Below are positions 16,851 to 24,560 of a DNA stretch of 64,000 nucleotides, piece by piece (position 1 is the stretch's first letter; each line of letters starts with the position of its first letter). Origin of the DNA: JAOTVV01 sp041602035 (GTDB lineage: Bacteria; Gemmatimonadota; Gemmatimonadetes; Gemmatimonadales; GWC2-71-9); assembly GCA_041602035.1 (NCBI GenBank), contig JBFIHA010000001.1:124001-188000 (forward strand), read 5' to 3'. The position numbers and the translations under genes are program-made. Under the pieces are notes generated by a model. It did not search any database and was not told the DNA's origin. It was given only the letters and a program-made list of their open reading frames with translations.

Positions 16851-17226
16851 TCGAAAAGCCGCAGAGCGCCACGATGCGGGGCCCGAGCTGCTCGGGCTCG
16901 AACGGCTTGAACAGCACGCCGGCCGCGCCGGCGTCCCGCATGCGCTGGTCGTCGATTTCCTTGCGGGCGGTGAGCAACACGACGGGAATGGTCGCCGTTG
17001 CCGGGTCGGCGGTGAGACGGCGGGAGACCTCGTACCCATCCATGCCCGGCATCATGAGATCCACCACCACCGCGTCCGGCCTGACGCTCTTGACCAGCGC
17101 GATACCGTCTTCGCCCCCGGCCGCGACGTCGACGCGCCACCCGGACGTGAATTCCAGCGTCAGCTTGAGGAGCTGCCGCAGGTCCGGATCGTCGTCGATC
17201 ACCACCACGCGAACGTCAGATGCCAT
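16843..17226 (-). CDS. Single-domain response regulator (CheY-like)
   Basis: 127 residues, a receiver with no output domain. Acidic pocket VVIDDDPD, phosphoacceptor in AVVVDLMMPGMDG, conserved Thr in VVLLTARKE, and Lys in LFKPFEP are all present. It could be a phosphate sink or intermediate in the relay, or act on a protein partner. It is the first gene of the minus-strand unit with Hpt and hybrid kinase, and is divergent from the NtrC-type gene with only 73 bp between the starts. Confidence 0.9.
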   Translation of the reverse strand: MASDVRVVVIDDDPDLRQLLKLTLEFTSGWRVDVAAGGEDGIALVKSVRPDAVVVDLMMPGMDGYEVSRRLTADPATATIPVVLLTARKEIDDQRMRDAGAAGVLFKPFEPEQLGPRIVALCGFSND

Positions 17227-17299
17227 CGTCGATCCCGAGGAAGAACCCCGAGCCGGGCGCCTCTTGTAAACGCGGGGAGAACAGACAAGTATTGGCGAT

Positions 17300-18676
17300 A
17301 TGCTCCGAAAAGTCTACGTCGTCGATGACGACCGGACGCACTCCAAGCTGCTGGCTGCCAACCTCGGCCGACCGGGCCAGATCCGGGTGGAGATCTTCGA
17401 GCAGGCCGAGCCGCTGTACGCCCGCTGCCAGGAGGAGCCGCCGGACGCCGTGATCACCGATCTCCTCATGCCCGGGACCAGCGGCATCGAGGTCGCCCGC
17501 ACGCTCCGGCAGCGTGACCCTCACCTGCCGATCTTCGTGCTGACAGGCCACGGCGACATCGAGAGCGCCGTCGAAGCCCTCAAGGCCGGAGCCACCGAGT
17601 ACCTCACCAAACCCGCCAATATCAATGAGCTGCAGACGCTCCTGACCCGGGCCTTCAAGGACCGTCCCCTCCTGGAGGAAGCGACGACCCTGGAACAGGT
17701 GCGGAAGGAGGAGTTCTCGGTCGGCGCGATCCTGGGGCAGCACGCCCGGGTCGAAGAGCTGCGGGAATTCGTGCGCCGCATCGCAGGAATCCCCCGAGCA
17801 ACGGTGCTTCTGCTGGGTGAGAGCGGGACCGGCAAGAACTTGGTTGCCAAAGCCATCCACTATTCGAGCCCGCACACGGAGGGCCGGTTCGTCGAGGTGA
17901 ATTGCGCGGCGTTGCCGTCGCAGCTGCTCGAGAGCGAGTTGTTTGGCCATCAGAAGGGCGCGTTCACCGACGCCAAGGAGTCCAAGCGCGGGCTGATCGA
18001 GATCGCCGACGGCGGTACCCTGTTTCTGGACGAGATCGGCGACATTTCGGCGGACCTCCAGGCCAAGCTGCTCAACTTCCTCGAGTCGCGACGGTTTCGG
18101 CGCGTGGGAGGCACCGAGGAGCTGGAAGTGAACGTCCGGGTGATCACGGCCACCAACCGCGATCTGGAGCGGCTCGTCAAGGATGGGAAGTTCCGTGCCG
18201 ACCTGTATTACCGGATCAGCGTGGCAGTCCAGGGGCTGCCCCCGCTCAGGGACATCCGGGACGACATTCCACTCCTCGCCAACCACTTCCGCGAGATCTT
18301 CAACCGGGAATTCGGCCGAGAGGTCCGGTCGATTGCGCCGAACGCGATGAAGGCGCTGCGCGGTTGGGAGTGGCCCGGCAACGTGCGCGAGCTCCGCAAT
18401 GTGCTGGAGCGGGCGATGATCTTTGCGGAGGGAAGCGTCCTCGAAGCGGCACACCTGCCCGCCTTCGGCGCCGGGATGGCCGCGGCGACGCCCCACGGCG
18501 TGAACGGCGATGCCTACCCAATCCCCAAGAACCTCACCCTGGCGGACGTGGAGAAGGCCTACATCCAAGCCACGCTGGCTGCCTGCGGCAATCACATCCA
18601 GCAGGCCGCGGAGATTCTCGGCATCTCGCGTAAGAACCTGTGGGAGAAGCGCAAGCGTTACGGGCTGCTGGAGTAG
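17300..18676 (+). CDS. NtrC-family sigma-54-dependent response regulator (system 1)
   Basis: 458 residues. Receiver 1-120 (VYVVDDD, AVITDLLMPG, VLTGHG, LTKPA); AAA+ domain about 140-375 with Walker A GESGTGKN, Walker B FLDEIG, arginine finger region and WPGNVREL; Fis-type helix-turn-helix at the C-terminus (QQAAEILGISRKNLWEKRKR). The sigma-54 contact loop reads GAFTDA instead of the canonical GAFTGA seen in the second regulator of this window; natural regulators with this variant exist. It activates RNA polymerase-sigma-54 from upstream sites. Three inverted repeats with GG-N10-GC elements lie just downstream, before its probable target genes. It is divergent from the receiver/Hpt/kinase unit. 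Confidence 0.93.
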   Translation: MLRKVYVVDDDRTHSKLLAANLGRPGQIRVEIFEQAEPLYARCQEEPPDAVITDLLMPGTSGIEVARTLRQRDPHLPIFVLTGHGDIESAVEALKAGATEYLTKPANINELQTLLTRAFKDRPLLEEATTLEQVRKEEFSVGAILGQHARVEELREFVRRIAGIPRATVLLLGESGTGKNLVAKAIHYSSPHTEGRFVEVNCAALPSQLLESELFGHQKGAFTDAKESKRGLIEIADGGTLFLDEIGDISADLQAKLLNFLESRRFRRVGGTEELEVNVRVITATNRDLERLVKDGKFRADLYYRISVAVQGLPPLRDIRDDIPLLANHFREIFNREFGREVRSIAPNAMKALRGWEWPGNVRELRNVLERAMIFAEGSVLEAAHLPAFGAGMAAATPHGVNGDAYPIPKNLTLADVEKAYIQATLAACGNHIQQAAEILGISRKNLWEKRKRYGLLE

Positions 18677-18690
18677 GGCCTGTCCGAGCG

Positions 18691-18718
18691 GTTACCGTCG
18701 GTGTTCCGAAATGGTAAC
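18691..18718 (+). promoter_or_regulatory. Activator inverted repeat 1 (GTTACC-N16-GGTAAC)
   Basis: GTTACC at 18691-18696 and GGTAAC at 18713-18718. Its centre is about 85 bp before the sigma-54-type element at 18790, a usual distance for NtrC-family sites. The same arms occur at 22113 and 24396 with a 15-bp spacer. Confidence 0.7.
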
Positions 18719-18749
18719 ATCTCCCCTCCCCACTCGGGGCCTGTACTCG

Positions 18750-18766
18750 TAAGTCATTGTCAAGAA
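18750..18766 (+). repeat. 17-bp motif TAAGTCATTGTCAAGAA, copy 1
   Basis: An identical 17-mer lies at 54305-54321, near another sigma-54-type promoter. Partial copies of its core lie at 22200-22210 and 24468-24475. It sits between the activator site and promoter here. Confidence 0.5.
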
Positions 18767-18788
18767 ATCGATTCTGCCATCCCGCCAC

Positions 18789-18803
18789 CGGCACGCCTCA
18801 TGC
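18789..18803 (+). promoter_or_regulatory. Sigma-54-type promoter 1
   Basis: CGGCACGCCTCATGC: GG at 18790-18791 and GC at 18802-18803 with exactly 10 bp between, matching TGGCACG-N4-TTGC at all but two positions. Expected start of transcription is near 18815. Confidence 0.65.
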
Positions 18804-19126
18804 GCAAGGTCCCCGGGCACCGGCGTCCCCCGCTCCGCACGGGGTGCGCGGTGGCGTCAGGTACCGATCGCCTGGATGGGGGATGCGTGTTTGAATCGGA
18901 TAAGACATTCGAGATCTCGCGGGGCGGTGGCGTGCCGCTGAAGCGTGGGCGGAGTCGGAGCGATGGGCGGCCACGACGAATGGATAGCCTGCCACCGATG
19001 AGCACCGCAGTCCCGAACCGGCACGGCTTCTCTGCAGGATGGGTCCGAACACCCCATGAGCGTGAGAGGTTGACGTCCCCGCAACGAGTTGGTGCGACCG
19101 GACCGGGGTCGCTACTGCGCGCGAGC

Positions 19127-22090
19127 GTGCATCTGCGCCTGTTCCGGTTTGCGCCCCTGCGGCTTGTGACGGCGATGGCGGCGGCGGGGGCACTGCTGTG
19201 CCCAGCCGGGCGGGCGTTCGCACAGACCGCCACGGTCTCCACCATGGCTCAACTCCGCACGGCCGTTGGCAACAGCAGCATCACCACGATCAACATCAAT
19301 CCCGGTACCTACCTGCTCACCAGCAGCGGGAGCGGGCCGCTCATCATCACTCGGAATCTCACGATAACCAACACCGGCGGGGGTCGGGTCGTGTTGAACG
19401 CAGCCGGCGCCTCGCGGGTGATTGTGATTGACGGGAACTACGTCGTCACGCTCACCGGCCTGACAATCACCGGCGGTAGTACCGGCGACGAGGGGGGCGG
19501 GATCCTCGCCAACAAATCCACCCTGACGTTGCAGCGCACCACCGTGAGCGGCAACGTGGCGAGTGGAGCCGGCGGCGGCATCCACGGAGACGGGGGCTCG
19601 CTGATCCTGGTCAACTCCACGGTGAGCGGCAACCAGGCGACGGCCGGCTCGGATGGGGGCGGTGGGATCTACAGTAAGAAAAGCGATCTGACGGTCACTA
19701 ACAGCACCATTGCCGCCAACACGGCTCCGGCCGGTACGGGCGGCGGGATCTACGACGAGAACGGCCTGAGCTTCACATTGCGCAACACGATCGTATCCGG
19801 GAATACGGGCGGCGAGATCGGGGGTAGGGTAACGCCGTACGTGCAGAGCTCGAACGGCCGCAACGTTGTGCTCGGTGGGTGCAGCGGCTGTCTGCCGAGC
19901 GACATCACGGCGAATCCGCTACTGGGAGGATTGCAGGACAACGGGGGCGACAGCCATACTCACGCGCTGCTCGCGGGCAGCCCAGCGATCGACTCCGCCC
20001 TAGCGGCTCACGCCCCCGCCACTGACCAGCGCGGTATCGTCCGGCCGCAGGGCACCGCCGCCGACATTGGAGCTTTCGAGTTTACGCCCCCGACGCTCTC
20101 CTCGGCCGTGAACCAGATCTTTCCGGTGAACGACCCGGTGCGACCGATCAGCACGATCACGATCACCGAGAGCAGCGGGGCGTCGATCACCGCCGCCAAC
20201 GACATCCGGATCCGGATCCCAGCGGGGCTCAGCATGACGTGGGACACCACGGACCTCTCGGCGGTGATCGGGGGCGCGGCCGCCGGCAAGGTGTCGAGCA
20301 CGGTGAGCTACGAGGACGGCGGCAAGACGCTGGTGCTCGACGTCACGAGCAACTTCGCGGCGGGCGACCAGATCACGGTCTCGGGGCTCGCCTTCGCCAG
20401 CTTCACGGCGCCGTCGGCCGCCGCCCGGCTGGAGCTGGAGGTGGGCAACGACGATTCGGTGGCGGCGACCGACGACAAGACGATCACGATCATCGCCGCT
20501 GGCGTCCCGCGGATCTCCTCGGAGTTCGATCAGAGCTTCCGGGTGGGCGACGCGCCCATCACGATCAGCACGATCACCATCACGGACGATCCCGTGACTA
20601 GGTCCATCACGGCGGCCTACGACATCCGGATCCGGATTCCCGCGGGCCTCAACATGAGCTGGGACACCTCGGACAACACGGCGACGATTCTGGGCACGGC
20701 GGCAGGGAAGGTCTCGAGCACCGTGAGCTACGAGGATGGGGGCAAGACCCTGGTCATCGACGTGCTCACCGACTTCGCGCCCAACGATATCATCACGATC
20801 TCGGGACTGAGCTTTCGGGATTTCACCGCCGCCTCGCCCGACGACAACCTCGAGTTGGAGGCGCGAAATGACGGGGTCGTCTCGGCCGAAGACGACAAGG
20901 GCATCTTCATCGTGTTCATCGCCGTGACGCCCAACCTGTCGTCGGCCGACGACCAGAGCTTCACGGTGGGCGATCCCGTCACCGAGATGGTCTCGCTCCG
21001 GGTCACGGACGATCCGTTCCCCCAAATCACGGCGGCCAACGATATCCGGATCCGGATCCCGAACGGGCTGTCCATGATCTGGGACACCACGAATGTGCTC
21101 CCGACCCTCTCGGGCCGCGGCCGCAGCAACGTGTCGACCACGGTGAGCTACGAGGACGGTGGCAAGACGCTGGTGATCAACGTGGTCACGAACTTCGTGG
21201 CCAACGACTGGCTGAACGTGAAGGGGCTGAGCTTTATGAACTTCACGTCCGCGTCCTTGGCCCGGCGGCTGGAGCTGGAGGTCTACAACGACGGCGTGGC
21301 GAACACGTCGGACACCCGGACCAAGACCATCTTCGGGCCGACGTACGACGTCGTCGTGGTTCCCGACACGCAGGCGGCCTCGCACGTGCCCAGCAACGGG
21401 ACCACCTACACCGTGGACTTCACGGTGGCGAACGTCGGGAGCATCACCAGCGACTACGATCTCCTGACTGCCAAGATCCCCGGCGGCACGATCACCGTCG
21501 TGTCGATCACGGGTCCTGGGGTGACTCAGGGCGCCGATCCCGACAGCGCGCGGCTGGCGAGTCTGGGCTCGGGGTTGACGGCCAGCGTCACGGTGACGTA
21601 CGCCGTGGCCTCGGTCGCGGCGGGGACGACCGACACGCTCGTCCTGACCGCGCGCTCCGTCGCCGACCCTGCCAAGATCGACGATGCCCGGCTGGTGCTA
21701 GTGGTCGTGCGGCCTAACCTCACGGTCGGCAAGGCGGTGGACCCGAGCGGGACCGTCCTGCCGGGTACGGACCTCACCTACACGGTTACCGTGACCAATA
21801 CGGGGAGCGATGATGCGGTGAACATGGTGGCCGTGGATTCCTTGGCCGTGGAGTTGGAGTTCAAGCCCGGGAGCATACTCACTAACCTTCCCCCCGGCGT
21901 GACCCTCACCGTCGAATACTCGGATGATGGGGGTGCCACCTGGGCGTACACACCGGCCTCGCTAGGCTGTGGCGCGCCGACCGACTATGACGGTTGCGTG
22001 ACCCACATCCGTTGGACGCTGCAGAACAACCTGGGCTCGGTGGCCCCCGACAACACCGGCTCCTTCACCTACGTGGCCCGCGTCAAGTAG
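19127..22090 (+). CDS. Large exported protein: beta-helix, three 140-residue repeats, DUF11-like domains
   Basis: 987 residues from the GTG at 19127, chosen because it gives a standard signal peptide (RLFRFAPLRL... ending GRAFAQ); no good ribosome site is visible and starts at 18980 or 18998 are possible. Residues about 35-320 form a right-handed beta-helix of the choice-of-anchor Q type (GNxATxGxGGGI rungs, then LLAGSPAIDSA...DQRG...DIGAFE). Next come three 140-residue beta repeats (NDIRIRIPAGL, SYEDGGKTLVLDV), then two DUF11-like Ig domains (GTTYTVDFTVANVG; VLPGTDLTYTVTVTNTG). Likely outer surface or matrix protein. First target of the putative sigma-54 regulon. Confidence 0.75.
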   Translation: MHLRLFRFAPLRLVTAMAAAGALLCPAGRAFAQTATVSTMAQLRTAVGNSSITTININPGTYLLTSSGSGPLIITRNLTITNTGGGRVVLNAAGASRVIVIDGNYVVTLTGLTITGGSTGDEGGGILANKSTLTLQRTTVSGNVASGAGGGIHGDGGSLILVNSTVSGNQATAGSDGGGGIYSKKSDLTVTNSTIAANTAPAGTGGGIYDENGLSFTLRNTIVSGNTGGEIGGRVTPYVQSSNGRNVVLGGCSGCLPSDITANPLLGGLQDNGGDSHTHALLAGSPAIDSALAAHAPATDQRGIVRPQGTAADIGAFEFTPPTLSSAVNQIFPVNDPVRPISTITITESSGASITAANDIRIRIPAGLSMTWDTTDLSAVIGGAAAGKVSSTVSYEDGGKTLVLDVTSNFAAGDQITVSGLAFASFTAPSAAARLELEVGNDDSVAATDDKTITIIAAGVPRISSEFDQSFRVGDAPITISTITITDDPVTRSITAAYDIRIRIPAGLNMSWDTSDNTATILGTAAGKVSSTVSYEDGGKTLVIDVLTDFAPNDIITISGLSFRDFTAASPDDNLELEARNDGVVSAEDDKGIFIVFIAVTPNLSSADDQSFTVGDPVTEMVSLRVTDDPFPQITAANDIRIRIPNGLSMIWDTTNVLPTLSGRGRSNVSTTVSYEDGGKTLVINVVTNFVANDWLNVKGLSFMNFTSASLARRLELEVYNDGVANTSDTRTKTIFGPTYDVVVVPDTQAASHVPSNGTTYTVDFTVANVGSITSDYDLLTAKIPGGTITVVSITGPGVTQGADPDSARLASLGSGLTASVTVTYAVASVAAGTTDTLVLTARSVADPAKIDDARLVLVVVRPNLTVGKAVDPSGTVLPGTDLTYTVTVTNTGSDDAVNMVAVDSLAVELEFKPGSILTNLPPGVTLTVEYSDDGGATWAYTPASLGCGAPTDYDGCVTHIRWTLQNNLGSVAPDNTGSFTYVARVK
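20095..21340 (+). repeat. Three tandem 420-bp coding repeats
   Basis: The conserved segment that encodes NDIRIRIP starts at 20198, 20618 and 21038: exactly 420 bp (140 codons) apart. A second conserved block (SYEDGGKTLV) keeps the same spacing. The copies are close at the DNA level, suggesting rather recent duplication or gene conversion. Confidence 0.85.
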
Positions 22091-22112
22091 CCGCTGAGGC
22101 GCACGCCGACGG

Positions 22113-22139
22113 GTTACCCTCGCAGTTACGTTTGGTAAC
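22113..22139 (+). promoter_or_regulatory. Activator inverted repeat 2 (GTTACC-N15-GGTAAC)
   Basis: GTTACC at 22113-22118 and GGTAAC at 22134-22139, centre about 114 bp before the GG of the promoter at 22240. It begins 23 bp after the stop codon of the upstream gene. Confidence 0.7.
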
Positions 22140-22183
22140 ATTCTTCTCCCTCTTCCCGCGCCCCTCTTCTCTCAGTCAATGCC

Positions 22184-22195
22184 ATCAAGATCTTA
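22184..22195 (+). promoter_or_regulatory. IHF-like site between activator site and promoter
   Basis: ATCAAGATCTTA fits the ATCAA-N4-TTR core of IHF sites and lies midway between the inverted repeat and the sigma-54-type element, where DNA bending is usually needed. Short motif, so tentative. Confidence 0.3.
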
Positions 22196-22238
22196 TACAA
22201 CAATGACTTAGCCACGTCAGCCAGGGCGATCCGGGGCC

Positions 22239-22253
22239 GGGCATATCTCCTGC
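22239..22253 (+). promoter_or_regulatory. Sigma-54-type promoter 2
   Basis: GGGCATATCTCCTGC with GG at 22240-22241, GC at 22252-22253 and 10 bp between. It shares GGCAT and CTGC with promoter 3. Expected transcript start is near 22265, shortly before the zinc-ribbon gene. Confidence 0.62.
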
Positions 22254-22293
22254 TCTTTCCGTCGCCGGAAATGACTCACTGACGGAGTCTCAC

Positions 22294-22479
22294 ATGGTCT
22301 TGAGGTGCCCGCACTGCGAAACGCTCGCGCGATATGTTCGCGGTGACTTCAGCGGCAAATGGGTGATCTGCCACGTCTGCGAAGCGCCGTTCGCGTGGCG
22401 CGAGCACCAGACGCCGCTGGAGGGGGCGAAGGCCGTGTGGGGCAGAGCCCGACGCAGCACGGAGGAGACAGAGCGATGA
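22294..22479 (+). CDS. Small zinc-ribbon protein, first gene of a sigma-54-controlled unit
   Basis: 61 residues with no signal peptide: VLRCPHCETLARYVRGDF, then WVICHVCEAPFAWREH, then a basic tail. The two CxxC pairs (CPHC and CHVC) 20 residues apart form a likely single zinc ribbon, as in small regulators or subunits. It is the first gene after promoter 2 and overlaps the next gene by 4 bp (ATGA), so it is made together with the exported DUF11-like proteins although it is itself cytoplasmic. Role unknown; a regulator of the unit is one possibility. Coding is supported by the ribosome-site-like GACGGAG before the start and by the overlap. Confidence 0.6.
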   Translation: MVLRCPHCETLARYVRGDFSGKWVICHVCEAPFAWREHQTPLEGAKAVWGRARRSTEETER

Positions 22480-23006
22480 ATACGATGCGAAGTGTTTGGA
22501 TCGCAGCGGCACTCGCGGCCGCAACGGTGACGCCACTAGCCGCGCAGCAGGGCGAGCCACAGGCCCTCGTCATCACGGCGCAGAACCTCATGGCTGGCGA
22601 CGAGCGGCACCAGGAGCTGGCCGATCCTACCGCGCTGCTTCCCGGGGACGTCGTCCAATACCGGCTGGTGTTCACCAACGTGAACGACGTGCCGGTGCGC
22701 AACATCGCGCTGAACGACCCAATCCCGTCGGGCCTCCGGTACGTCGGGGCCTCGGCCGCAGCCGATCGCGACGACACGGTAGTCGAGTTCTCGATCGACG
22801 GCGGAGCGACCTTCGCTGCGCAGCCGATGATCGAGGAAATGATCGACGGCAGGCCTGTGTTGAGGCCGGCGCCGCCAGAACGCTACACGCACGTCCGTTG
22901 GACGGTACAGGGCTGGGTGCAACCCGGCGCAACGGTCACGGCCGAGTTTCAGGCCCGGCTGCCGAGCGCCGATATCGTGCCCGACAGTGGCGCGAATGCC
23001 AAATAG
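22476..23006 (+). CDS. Exported single-domain DUF11-like protein
   Basis: 176 residues from the ATG at 22476, which overlaps the stop of the zinc-ribbon gene and follows a GGAGGAGAC site. Signal peptide ends at LAAQQG. The body is one Ig-like beta domain of the DUF11 type: LLPGDVVQYRLVFTNVNDVPVRNIALNDPIPSGLRYV, FSIDGGATF, YTHVRWTVQGWVQPGATVTAEFQARL. DUF11 domains occur as chains in bacterial surface proteins; here there is only one, so it may be a subunit that associates with larger DUF11 proteins encoded on either side. Confidence 0.75.
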   Translation: MNTMRSVWIAAALAAATVTPLAAQQGEPQALVITAQNLMAGDERHQELADPTALLPGDVVQYRLVFTNVNDVPVRNIALNDPIPSGLRYVGASAAADRDDTVVEFSIDGGATFAAQPMIEEMIDGRPVLRPAPPERYTHVRWTVQGWVQPGATVTAEFQARLPSADIVPDSGANAK

Positions 23007-23047
23007 TCACTGGTCTCACGTGAAGGAAAGGACATAGGGAGGAAGCC

Positions 23048-24286
23048 ATGCTGTGGAACGCGAACTGGATGACGCGCACCCTGGCGCTCGTCGCCGCCGC
23101 CGCGGTCGCACTGACCGTGCCGGCCTCGGCGCAGACGCCCGAGGGAACGATCATCACGAATACGGCCACCGTGAACTACCAGGACGCGGCCGGAACGGCC
23201 TACACGCCGGCCAGCGCCTCGGTGTCGATCACCGTTGCCTTCAAGGCTGGGCTTCTGACGACCGAGCCGCTGGGATCGGTGACGCCGGCCTCCCCCAGTG
23301 GCCCCAACACGCTCACGTTCACGATAGCCAACATCGGGAACGGCACGGACACCATTCAGGTGGCCGAGACCATTTCCAATGGCGCCGTGATCAACGTGAC
23401 GGGCTACCAGATCAACGGTGCCGGCCTGTTCCATCTCGACCTCGCGGCGCTCAACGTGGCGTTGCTCTTGGAGTCGCTGAACGGGATCACGGGGTCGCTG
23501 ACGATCACGGTGCGATACGACGTCAATGCGGGGCAGGGTGGCCAGTCCACCACGTACAGTCTCACGGCGACGTCCGTCCGAGACAACACGATGCAGAGTA
23601 CCGACCAAACCACAATTGCGCCGCCGTTGGCGTACGCCGTGGCCGTGACGCCGGACAGCACTACTCCGGCAGCCGAGCGGCTCCCGAGTGCCGTCGCGTA
23701 TCAGTTTACGTTCGACGTGACGAACACCGGCAACGTCGCGGATGACTTCACGCTCGCGGCCACCAACAGCGGCACGGCGATCGTCGTCCAATCGTTCAGC
23801 CCCGCTTCGCCGGTGACTATCGCGTCCGGTGCAACTGTGTCAGTGACGGTGGACTATACGATCAACGAGGTGGCGGCCGGCGCGACCGACCGGCTGACGC
23901 TGACCGCGACGTCGGTGACGTCACCGGCGGCAACCGACGACGGATTCCTCGACATGGTCGTGGTGCGTCCGACCGTCGCGATCGCCAAGTCGGTGTTCGC
24001 CCCAGACTCCCTCACGGCCCTGGCCGGGACCGTGCAGCCGGGTGACATCATCTGGTACCGGGTTGAGGTGCAGAATCCCGCCGGTGCGAACGCACGCGAC
24101 GCCCAGAACGTCGTGGTGAGCGACTCGTTGCCAGCGGAGCTGACGTTTGGCCTGCTGGCTCCGGATACTGGGAGCGACTGGACCCTGGCCTACAACGCCG
24201 GCACGCGATTCGTGACCGCCACCCTCGGGGTAGCTCTCGCTCCGGGCGCGAGCCGGCATTTCTGGATCCGGGCGCAGGTGAACTGA
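23048..24286 (+). CDS. Exported protein with several DUF11-like domains
   Basis: 412 residues. Start at 23048 follows GGGAGGAAG. Signal peptide ends in ASAQ. The mature N-terminus TPEGTIITNTATVNYQD matches the start of the giant protein encoded at 24561 (TPAGTQISNVAQAIY), so both open with the same domain. At least three further Ig-like domains follow (TFTIANIGNGTDTIQV, YQFTFDVTNTGNVADDF, IIWYRVEVQNPAG). No membrane anchor or barrel is visible, so it is periplasmic or surface-exposed, perhaps held by other proteins. Third gene of the unit from promoter 2; a strong terminator follows at 24332. Confidence 0.78.
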   Translation: MLWNANWMTRTLALVAAAAVALTVPASAQTPEGTIITNTATVNYQDAAGTAYTPASASVSITVAFKAGLLTTEPLGSVTPASPSGPNTLTFTIANIGNGTDTIQVAETISNGAVINVTGYQINGAGLFHLDLAALNVALLLESLNGITGSLTITVRYDVNAGQGGQSTTYSLTATSVRDNTMQSTDQTTIAPPLAYAVAVTPDSTTPAAERLPSAVAYQFTFDVTNTGNVADDFTLAATNSGTAIVVQSFSPASPVTIASGATVSVTVDYTINEVAAGATDRLTLTATSVTSPAATDDGFLDMVVVRPTVAIAKSVFAPDSLTALAGTVQPGDIIWYRVEVQNPAGANARDAQNVVVSDSLPAELTFGLLAPDTGSDWTLAYNAGTRFVTATLGVALAPGASRHFWIRAQVN

Positions 24287-24331
24287 TCCCGGCCCCCGCG
24301 TCGCCAGGGCGGTATACCGAGTTCCACGGCA

Positions 24332-24363
24332 GAGGCCCCGCGGTCCGTCGACCGCGGGGCCTC
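24332..24363 (+). terminator. Strong hairpin terminator of the second DUF11 unit
   Basis: GAGGCCCCGCGGTC pairs perfectly over 14 bp with 24350-24363 around a 4-base loop. No T-run follows, but stem stability and position, 45 bp after the stop, fit a transcript end. The third activator site starts 33 bp later. Confidence 0.6.
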
Positions 24364-24395
24364 ACCGCTTCCGTTAACTCCCCTTCATCCAATGG

Positions 24396-24422
24396 GTTAC
24401 CGATCCGGTTACCATCGGTAAC
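24396..24422 (+). promoter_or_regulatory. Activator inverted repeat 3 (GTTACC-N15-GGTAAC)
   Basis: GTTACC at 24396-24401 and GGTAAC at 24417-24422, with an extra GTTACC at 24408-24413 inside the spacer. The centre is about 105 bp before the GG of promoter 3. Further down, GCTAAG and CTTAGC arms around 24462-24490 form another inverted repeat. Confidence 0.7.
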
Positions 24423-24512
24423 TCTCCCGCTTCCGGGCTCCAAACGCGCCACGTTGACTCGGCTAAGTGACAATGCTGTAACAGCTTAGCTTGCCAAGAT
24501 CCAGGCAGTGCT

Positions 24513-24527
24513 TGGCATACGACCTGC
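24513..24527 (+). promoter_or_regulatory. Sigma-54-type promoter 3
   Basis: TGGCATACGACCTGC: GG at 24514-24515, GC at 24526-24527, 10 bp between. It differs from TGGCACG-N4-TTGC at only three positions. Expected transcript start is near 24539, 22 bp before the ATG at 24561. Confidence 0.68.
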
Positions 24528-24560
24528 CCTCTCATGGGTGACGTTGGAGAGCGGGCATCA

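Larger units (their letters stand above)
18677..19126 (+). promoter_or_regulatory. Control region between the NtrC-type gene and the first DUF11 gene
   Basis: This 450-bp stretch holds an inverted-repeat activator site at 18691, a motif at 18750 repeated exactly at 54305, and a sigma-54-type promoter at 18789. The reading frame of the next gene is open back to 18701, so part of the stretch after 18815 could code if a start at 18980 or 18998 is used. I favour the untranslated-leader reading because those starts would give a leader peptide over 70 residues long. Confidence 0.6.

Noticed and set aside
20000..21385. Minus-strand open frame of 461 codons with repeats
   Set aside because: The repeats are the mirror of the three 420-bp repeats in the plus-strand surface protein; no independent coding signal.
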